From Firm-08 sp045546995 (lineage in GTDB: Bacteria > Bacillota > Clostridia > Oscillospirales > QAKW01): a stretch of DNA of 64,000 nucleotides. Location of the stretch: positions 132,181 to 196,180 of the forward strand of contig JAZQDW010000008.1 in NCBI GenBank assembly GCA_045546995.1, given 5' to 3'. Under the pieces are notes generated by a model. It was given only the letters and a program-made list of their open reading frames with translations, had not been told where the DNA came from and did no database searches. Positions 59,292 through 64,000 of the stretch are shown here, piece after piece (the stretch's first letter is position 1; every line of letters begins with the position of its first letter). A program made the translations under genes and the position numbers.

Positions 59292-60317
59292 TCAAATAAT
59301 AAGCATTGCATCGCCGAAACTGAAAAAGCGGTATTTTTCGGTTACGGCGGTATGATATGCGTTTAAAACTTTTTCCTGCCCCGCCAATGCCGAGACCAAC
59401 ATGATCAATGTGCTTTCCGGCAGGTGAAAATTGGTGATCAGACCATCGATCATTTTAAAACGATATCCGGGATAAATAAATATATCGGTTTCACCGTAGG
59501 GTTTGATGCAATTGCCGTTGCTATCAAAAGCGCTTTCCAGCGTACGCGTGCTGGTGGTGCCGACGGAGATGATCCTGCCACCCTGCTGTTTGGTTTTTTG
59601 AATTAAAGCAATCGTTTCTTCGGGAACATGGTAACTTTCGGTATGCATCTTGTGGTTTTCAACCGACTCTACCTTGACCGGACGAAACGTGCCAAGTCCA
59701 ACGTGCAGTGTGACGTAACCGATGTTTATACCCATGCTTTTGATTTTGGTCAGCAATTCTTCGGTAAAGTGCAATCCCGCCGTAGGCGCGGCGGCTGAAC
59801 CGATCTCTTTGGCATAAACAGTTTGATATCGTCCTTGATCTTCTAACTTTTCTTTGATGTAAGGCGGTAACGGCATTGTGCCGACCTCATCCAGGATTTC
59901 ATAAATATTTCTGTTCTTGGGATAGGAAAATCGAATGATGCGGTTTCCGTCCTCTAAAATGTCGGTTACCTCACAGCTCAAAAAGTCACAAATCTTCAAC
60001 TTTGCGCCGATGCGTGCTTTTTTGCCGGGCTTGACCAAACATTCCCATGCGTCGTTGCCGATGTTTTTTAGCAACAACAGTTCCACCAGACTCCCCGTTT
60101 CCTTCAGTCCGAAGATTCGTGCGGGCAAAACCTTTGAATTGTTCATAATCAGACAATCTCCGGGACGGAGAAATTCGGTGATATCGTAAAAATGACGATG
60201 CTCAATTTCGTCAGTATGCAGCGGCAATACCATCAGCCGAGAATGGTCGCGATCGGTCAGTGGTGTTTGAGCGATCAGCTCTTCCGGCAACTCGTAGAAA
60301 AAATCTGTTGTGTTCAT
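59292..60317 (-). CDS. queA: S-adenosylmethionine:tRNA ribosyltransferase-isomerase
   Basis: Adds the epoxycyclopentane ring from SAM to preQ1-modified tRNA, the step after Tgt. 341 aa with DFFYELPEELIAQTPL at the start, GDCLIMNNSKVLPARIFG, AAPTAGLHFTEELL and YVTLHVGLGTFRPV in the core, and ITNFHLPESTLIMLVSA near the end. AAGGAAG precedes the ATG. It is transcribed divergently from asd across overlapping promoters. Confidence 0.97.
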   Translation of the reverse strand: MNTTDFFYELPEELIAQTPLTDRDHSRLMVLPLHTDEIEHRHFYDITEFLRPGDCLIMNNSKVLPARIFGLKETGSLVELLLLKNIGNDAWECLVKPGKKARIGAKLKICDFLSCEVTDILEDGNRIIRFSYPKNRNIYEILDEVGTMPLPPYIKEKLEDQGRYQTVYAKEIGSAAAPTAGLHFTEELLTKIKSMGINIGYVTLHVGLGTFRPVKVESVENHKMHTESYHVPEETIALIQKTKQQGGRIISVGTTSTRTLESAFDSNGNCIKPYGETDIFIYPGYRFKMIDGLITNFHLPESTLIMLVSALAGQEKVLNAYHTAVTEKYRFFSFGDAMLII

Positions 60318-60331
60318 AGTCTTCCTTTTTA

Positions 60332-60360
60332 TTGACAGTTTGATTTAAAAGTGTTATTAT
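60332..60360 (+). promoter_or_regulatory. Promoter of asd-dapA-dapB
   Basis: TTGACA (60332-60337, consensus), 17-nt spacer, TATTAT (60355-60360) with extended -10 TGT. Its start region overlaps that of the divergent queA promoter. No riboswitch is seen in the ~60-nt leader. Confidence 0.88.
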
Positions 60361-60367
60361 ATCTATG

Positions 60368-60396
60368 ATTATATTATAAAAGCATGGAAAATGCAA
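60368..60396 (-). promoter_or_regulatory. Promoter of queA-tgt
   Basis: Minus strand TTGCAT (60391-60396), 17-nt spacer, TATAAT (60368-60373). The two divergent -10 boxes are only 7 bp apart. Confidence 0.7.
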
Positions 60397-60429
60397 GAAA
60401 GTTTCAACATTTTACAAGGAGGACTCGTT

Positions 60430-61515
60430 ATGAAACAATATAAAGTGGGTATTATAGGTGCGACCGGTATGGTTGGTCAGCGTTTTATTACTTTGCTTGC
60501 CGAGCATCCGTGGTTCAATATCACTACGCTTGCGGCTTCCGGTCGATCTGCCGGTAAGTCCTATAAAGAAGCGGTTGGCGATCGTTGGGCCATGACCGGA
60601 GAGCTTCCTACTAAGGTTGCCGATATGCCGGTATTTGATGCCGAAAAAGATATGGAAAAAATTGCAGCTTCCGTTGATTTTGTTTTTTGCGCCGTTAATA
60701 TGAAAAAGGACGAGATCAAAGCGCTCGAAGAGGCTTACGCAAAATTGGAGTGCCCCGTTATTTCCAATAATAGCGCTCATCGCTTCACTTCCGACGTTCC
60801 GATGATCATTCCCGAAATCAACGACGATCATGCTGAGATCATTGCCGCACAAAGAAAGCGTCTTGGTACAAAACGCGGATTTATCGCCGTTAAATCCAAT
60901 TGCTCTCTGCAGAGCTACGTTCCCGCCATTCATCCCCTGCTGGAGAAATTTGAGGTAGATAAGGTATTGGCTTGCACCTATCAGGCTATCTCCGGTGCCG
61001 GGAAAACCTTTGAAAGATGGCCCGAAATGGTCGATAACGTGATTCCGTTTATCGGCGGCGAGGAAGAAAAGTCCGAGCAAGAGCCAATGAAGATCTGGGG
61101 TAACATTGAGGGTGGCGCAATCGTTCCCACCACTACCCCGGCCATTACGGCACAGTGCCTGCGCGTTCCCGTTTCCGACGGTCACATGGCTGCGGTTTTT
61201 GTGTCCTTCAAGGGTCAAAAGCCCACTAAGGAGGAAATTCTTAAAATCTGGAGCGAGTACAAGGGCGCTCCTCAGGAACTCAAGCTCCCCATGGCACCCA
61301 AGCAATTTTTGAATTACTTTACGGATGACAACCGTCCTCAGACCAAGCTGGATAGAAATCTTGAAAACGGTATGGCCGTGTCTATCGGTCGATTGAGAGA
61401 GGATTCACAGTACGACTATAAATTCGTCTGCCTGTCTCATAATACTTTGCGTGGCGCAGCCGGCGGTGCAGTGTTGCTTGCTGAACTGTTGTGCGCCAAG
61501 GGCTATATTGATTAA
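60430..61515 (+). CDS. asd: Aspartate-semialdehyde dehydrogenase (archaeal/fungal-type)
   Basis: Makes aspartate semialdehyde for lysine/DAP, threonine and methionine. GIIGATGMVGQRF binds NADP. KSNCSLQSYVP has the catalytic Cys. TYQAISGAGKTFERWP followed by DNVIPFIGGEEEKSEQEPMKIWG is typical of the archaeal/fungal branch rather than the E. coli/Bacillus branch; 361 aa also fits. The ATG at 60430 follows AAGGAGG; an in-frame ATG at 60391 lies in the promoter region and is rejected. It leads asd-dapA-dapB. Confidence 0.94.
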   Translation: MKQYKVGIIGATGMVGQRFITLLAEHPWFNITTLAASGRSAGKSYKEAVGDRWAMTGELPTKVADMPVFDAEKDMEKIAASVDFVFCAVNMKKDEIKALEEAYAKLECPVISNNSAHRFTSDVPMIIPEINDDHAEIIAAQRKRLGTKRGFIAVKSNCSLQSYVPAIHPLLEKFEVDKVLACTYQAISGAGKTFERWPEMVDNVIPFIGGEEEKSEQEPMKIWGNIEGGAIVPTTTPAITAQCLRVPVSDGHMAAVFVSFKGQKPTKEEILKIWSEYKGAPQELKLPMAPKQFLNYFTDDNRPQTKLDRNLENGMAVSIGRLREDSQYDYKFVCLSHNTLRGAAGGAVLLAELLCAKGYID

Positions 61516-61532
61516 TTTTGAAAGGTGATCAT

Positions 61533-62417
61533 ATGAGTAACACGATTTTTACCGGTGCCGGCGTTGCGCTGGTTACCCCTTTCCACGATGACGGCAGTGT
61601 GAATTATGAAAAATTGGCGGAGCTGATCGAGTTTCAGATTGCCAATCACACCGATGCCATCATCATTGCCGGTACTACCGGTGAGGCCCCCACTTTGAAT
61701 GATAAAGAACACAAAATGGTCATTTCATTTTCCGCTGAAGTTATTAAAAAAAGAGTTCCGCTGATCGCGGGCGCCGGCTCTAATAATACCTTGTACGGCA
61801 CGCAAAATGCAATTTATGCTGAGCGGGCAGGCGCCGATGCGCTTTTGTTGGTTACTCCTTATTACAACAAGACAACGCAAAAGGGATTGGTCGAGCATTT
61901 TACTTATTATGCCGATCACGTTAATATTCCCATTATTTTGTATAACGTCCCCTCCCGTACCGGCGTGAATATCGAGCCGGATACGTGTGTGACTTTGGCC
62001 AAACATAAGAATATCGTTGCAATTAAAGAAGCATCCGGCAACATCTCCCAGATTGCTGAGATCGCCGCAAAGTGTCCGGAGCTTGACATCTATTCCGGCA
62101 ACGATGATCAAATTGTTCCGGTGATGTCTTTAGGCGGCAAGGGTGTTATCTCTGTTTTGTCCAACGTAGCACCGAAGGAAGCACACGACATTTGCCGGTT
62201 GTATCTGGATGGCAACGTTAAGGCGTCTCTGGAATTGCAGCTGCGGTTGTGTGAACTGAACAAAGCCTTGTTCTGCGAGGTCAATCCTATTCCGGTAAAA
62301 GAAGCGTTGAATTTGATGGGATTTGGCGTTGGTCCTACCCGTATGCCTCTGTGTAAGATGGATCCCAAAAACGTTGAGCGGCTGACTGCTGCGCTGAAAA
62401 ATGCAAATCTGTTATAA
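61533..62417 (+). CDS. dapA: 4-hydroxy-tetrahydrodipicolinate synthase
   Basis: Schiff-base aldolase that condenses pyruvate with aspartate semialdehyde. ALVTPFHDDGSVNYEKL, GTTGEAPTLNDKEH, TPYYNKTTQKGLVEHF, and VAIKEASGNISQ with the Schiff-base Lys are all intact. 294 aa is standard. The ATG at 61533 lies 3 nt after AAAGGTGATC; the TTG at 61518 is upstream of this site. It follows asd by 17 nt. Confidence 0.97.
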   Translation: MSNTIFTGAGVALVTPFHDDGSVNYEKLAELIEFQIANHTDAIIIAGTTGEAPTLNDKEHKMVISFSAEVIKKRVPLIAGAGSNNTLYGTQNAIYAERAGADALLLVTPYYNKTTQKGLVEHFTYYADHVNIPIILYNVPSRTGVNIEPDTCVTLAKHKNIVAIKEASGNISQIAEIAAKCPELDIYSGNDDQIVPVMSLGGKGVISVLSNVAPKEAHDICRLYLDGNVKASLELQLRLCELNKALFCEVNPIPVKEALNLMGFGVGPTRMPLCKMDPKNVERLTAALKNANLL

Positions 62418-62431
62418 GAGGAAATAGTTGA

Positions 62432-63187
62432 ATGATCAAGGTTGTTTTAAGTGGCTGTAACGGCGCAATGGGCAGAACCATTACCGATACGGTCGGAAAT
62501 TTTAAAGATATGCAGATCGTTTGCGGTTTTGACCGGGAAAGCAGAGAAGCCCCCTACCCCATTGTAACTGATTTTACACAAATTGTGGAAAAGCCGGACG
62601 TGATCGTCGATTTTTCTCATCCGTCAGTTTTAAATGGTGAGTTGGAATATTGCTTGAAAAACAATGTTCCCGTCGTTCTTGCCTCTACCGGTTATTCCTC
62701 TGAACAAATCGAGCAAATTAAGGCGGCGGCCGAGAAGATCCCTGTGTTTTATACCGCCAATATGTCTCTTGGCGTAAATCTGATGAATGCATTGTGTCAG
62801 CAAGCCGCCAGAGTCCTTGGCGAGCAGTTTGATATTGAGATCATTGAAAAGCATCATAATCAGAAGGTGGATGCACCCAGTGGTACTGCATTGCTGTTGG
62901 CTGATGGCATTAATGCCGCAATGAACGATCAGTATACCTATGAATTTGATCGCCATTCTAAGCGGAAAAAGAGAGATCCGAAGGAAATCGGCATTTCTGC
63001 CGTCCGTGGTGGTACTATTGTAGGTGAGCATACGGTACTCTTTGCCGGAAACAACGAGTGTATCGAAATCAAGCATACGGCGTATTCCAAGACTGTTTTT
63101 GCCGGTGGCGCATTAAATGCGGCAGCCTGGCTGATACAACAGCCTGCGGGTCTGTATGATATGAAAAATTTTTTGAAAAATTTTTAA
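62432..63187 (+). CDS. dapB: 4-hydroxy-tetrahydrodipicolinate reductase
   Basis: Reduces the DapA product with NAD(P)H. VVLSGCNGAMGRTI is the dinucleotide-binding loop; VIVDFSHPSVL, ASTGYSSEQI and EIIEKHHNQKVDAPSGTAL (catalytic His and Lys) follow. 251 aa is typical. It ends the asd-dapA-dapB operon. The pathway beyond this point and lysC are not in the window. Confidence 0.97.
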   Translation: MIKVVLSGCNGAMGRTITDTVGNFKDMQIVCGFDRESREAPYPIVTDFTQIVEKPDVIVDFSHPSVLNGELEYCLKNNVPVVLASTGYSSEQIEQIKAAAEKIPVFYTANMSLGVNLMNALCQQAARVLGEQFDIEIIEKHHNQKVDAPSGTALLLADGINAAMNDQYTYEFDRHSKRKKRDPKEIGISAVRGGTIVGEHTVLFAGNNECIEIKHTAYSKTVFAGGALNAAAWLIQQPAGLYDMKNFLKNF

Positions 63188-63194
63188 AAAAGAC

Positions 63195-63236
63195 TTGCCA
63201 AACGCTCGATTATAGTGTATAATAATCGAGCGTTTG
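63195..63236 (+). promoter_or_regulatory. tRNA-Pro promoter inside a perfect palindrome
   Basis: TTGCCA (63195-63200), 17-nt spacer, TATAAT (63218-63223). Overlapping it are 15-bp arms CAAACGCTCGATTAT (63199-63213) and ATAATCGAGCGTTTG (63222-63236). The dyad could bind a regulator or form the dapB 3' hairpin; no T tract follows. The predicted start is just upstream of the tRNA. Confidence 0.8.
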
Positions 63237-63243
63237 AAAATAT

Positions 63244-63320
63244 CCGGGTGTGGCGAAGTTTGGTATCGCGCTTGAATGGGGTTCAAGAGGCCGCAGGTTC
63301 GACTCCTGTCACTCGGACCA
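63244..63320 (+). tRNA. tRNA-Pro (anticodon GGG)
   Basis: 77 nt with encoded CCA. Acceptor CCGGGTG/CACTCGG (one G-U), D stem GCGA/TCGC, anticodon stem CTTGA/TCAAG with loop ATGGGGT, anticodon GGG reading CCC and CCU. T arm GCAGG-TTCGACT-CCTGT. The loop starts with A32 rather than the common pyrimidine, but the other features are canonical for bacterial tRNA-Pro. Confidence 0.94.
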
Positions 63321-63324
63321 TATT

Positions 63325-63362
63325 AGCACGATGGTTTTGATACAAAACCATCGTGCTTTTTC
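63325..63362 (+). terminator. Terminator of tRNA-Pro
   Basis: Perfect 15-bp stem AGCACGATGGTTTTG / CAAAACCATCGTGCT with a 3-nt loop, then TTTTTCT, five bases after the tRNA. Confidence 0.93.
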
Positions 63363-63370
63363 TATATTGG

Positions 63371-63399
63371 TTGATATTTACACAGCAATTTGATACAAT
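63371..63399 (+). promoter_or_regulatory. Promoter of the right-edge membrane protein
   Basis: TTGATA (63371-63376), 17-nt spacer, TACAAT (63394-63399) with extended -10 TGA, 36 nt before the ATG. Confidence 0.75.
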
Positions 63400-63435
63400 C
63401 TATTCGACAAACTTGAATTTGGCAAAGGAGAAACC

Positions 63436-64000
63436 ATGAAAATCAAAGATAATACTAAATCATATTTTATACTGTTCATAATAGGCATTCTGGCAGGAGT
63501 TATTTGCCGATTGTCTGATTTGTTGCCTTATGAAGAAAGTATTTGGAGTTTCCCATCGATTGCGACGATGTTTGGATGTTGGATTGCAAGTGTTGGTGTT
63601 ATTACCTACATGAGTTCCTCTAACAAAGGTGCATTTATCAACTCGTTTTTATATATGTTCGGAATGACGATTAGTTTTTATGGGTTGCTATACATATTAG
63701 GGTTCTATTTTCCAGTCTTTCATAATTTTGGGTTTCGCACTGATTTATTTCTTGTATATTCAATTTTATCCGTTGTTTGTGGAATTGGCAGCTTTGTTTT
63801 GTTTTATTGGAACAAGGATAACTTTTTTAATTCTGTTCTGCTCGCGATGCCAACCAGCGGAATGCTCGCAGAAACAATCGGATGTATCTTTATGCTAATC
63901 AATCGCCGTATGTTACTTGCACAGACGATTTTTGATTTGTCCTTTACTTTGTGGTTTGGTGTAATGGGATTCAAAAAGAAGTCGGATCGTAGCCATGTCG
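63436..64000 (+). CDS. Hypothetical multi-pass membrane protein (3' end cut by window edge)
   Basis: Open frame from the ATG at 63436 (AAAGGAG 5 nt upstream) through the last base, about 188 residues without a stop. It starts MKIKDNTKSYFILFIIGILA and has roughly six hydrophobic segments (near 9-26, 41-58, 68-92, 103-125, 135-152, 160-178), short loops and a basic stretch (GFKKKSDRSH) at the visible end. I do not recognise the family. It has its own promoter behind the tRNA-Pro terminator and may begin an accessory region on the right. Confidence 0.75.
   Translation, partial: MKIKDNTKSYFILFIIGILAGVICRLSDLLPYEESIWSFPSIATMFGCWIASVGVITYMSSSNKGAFINSFLYMFGMTISFYGLLYILGFYFPVFHNFGFRTDLFLVYSILSVVCGIGSFVLFYWNKDNFFNSVLLAMPTSGMLAETIGCIFMLINRRMLLAQTIFDLSFTLWFGVMGFKKKSDRSHV

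Noticed and set aside
60397..60430. Lysine riboswitch before asd-dapA-dapB
   Set aside because: The leader from the predicted start to the ATG is only about 60 nt with no conserved L-box elements.
60412..61305. Antisense open frame (about 300 codons) over asd
   Set aside because: The asd frame has clear catalytic motifs, and the reverse frame would run into the asd promoter region; a shadow.

Overview
This 64 kb window reads as a chromosomal core-gene region of an anaerobic, endospore-forming member of the Bacillota, most likely class Clostridia. The evidence is the Gram-positive PolC plus DnaE polymerase pair, WhiA, SepF, DivIVA, CwlD, SpoIIM (with a sigma-E-type promoter), a bifunctional Rel, the fused IspH-ribosomal protein S1 gene, HemZ, and an energy-coupling ThiT under a TPP riboswitch. 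Base composition looks moderately AT-rich throughout. I saw no transposase, prophage, CRISPR array or plasmid gene. Order and family cannot be fixed from the sequence alone.

Layout, left to right. (1) 1-11118, all plus strand: mismatch repair and tRNA modification (mutS, cut by the window edge; mutL; miaA), an HlyD-like membrane adaptor, then the division cluster yggS-sepF-yggT-ylmH-divIVA and lspA-rluD. (2) 11092-12177: a self-contained thiamine-uptake unit with promoter, TPP aptamer, attenuator, thiT and terminator. (3) 12212-28917: a long operon starting at a good promoter, with pyrH-frr-uppS-cdsA-dxr-rseP-ispG-polC and then murB-rapZ-whiA-dnaE. It combines translation recycling, isoprenoid and phospholipid precursors, peptidoglycan synthesis and both replicative polymerases. 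(4) 28923-34062: pfkA, tRNA-Val(CAC), then a four-gene surface-polysaccharide-like block (O-antigen-ligase-type polymerase, family 4 glycosyltransferase, two DUF4330-type proteins). (5) 34068-34530, minus strand: ireB and tRNA-Thr(CGT). (6) 34556-39100: an HI0933-type flavoprotein, cmk, plsC and the ispH-rpsA fusion. (7) 39137-54759: recJ-rel-metallohydrolase-hemZ-ligA-gatB-membrane protein-cwlD-radA-LTA-synthase-like, then a separate xer recombinase. (8) 54757-60396, minus strand: spoIIM-xer-DUF624, a TIGR04086 membrane protein, yajC, and queA-tgt. (9) 60332-63187, plus strand: asd-dapA-dapB for lysine/diaminopimelate. (10) tRNA-Pro(GGG), then a membrane protein cut by the right edge.

Most of the window is ordinary, densely packed housekeeping DNA, and I did not find an obvious new defence or mobile system. 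The points that repay a second look are local. A Xer recombinase next to spoIIM has Ile in place of the conserved active-site His of HxxR. A textbook sigma-E promoter precedes spoIIM. A possible internal promoter and ribosome-binding site lie at the IspH/S1 junction. Hairpins enclose the ribosome-binding sites of cwlD and of the TIGR04086 gene. The tRNA-Pro promoter is embedded in a perfect 15-bp palindrome. MutL has a substituted endonuclease-motif residue. ThiT has two extra C-terminal helices. The polymerase/glycosyltransferase/DUF4330 block is the best candidate for a poorly characterised pathway.
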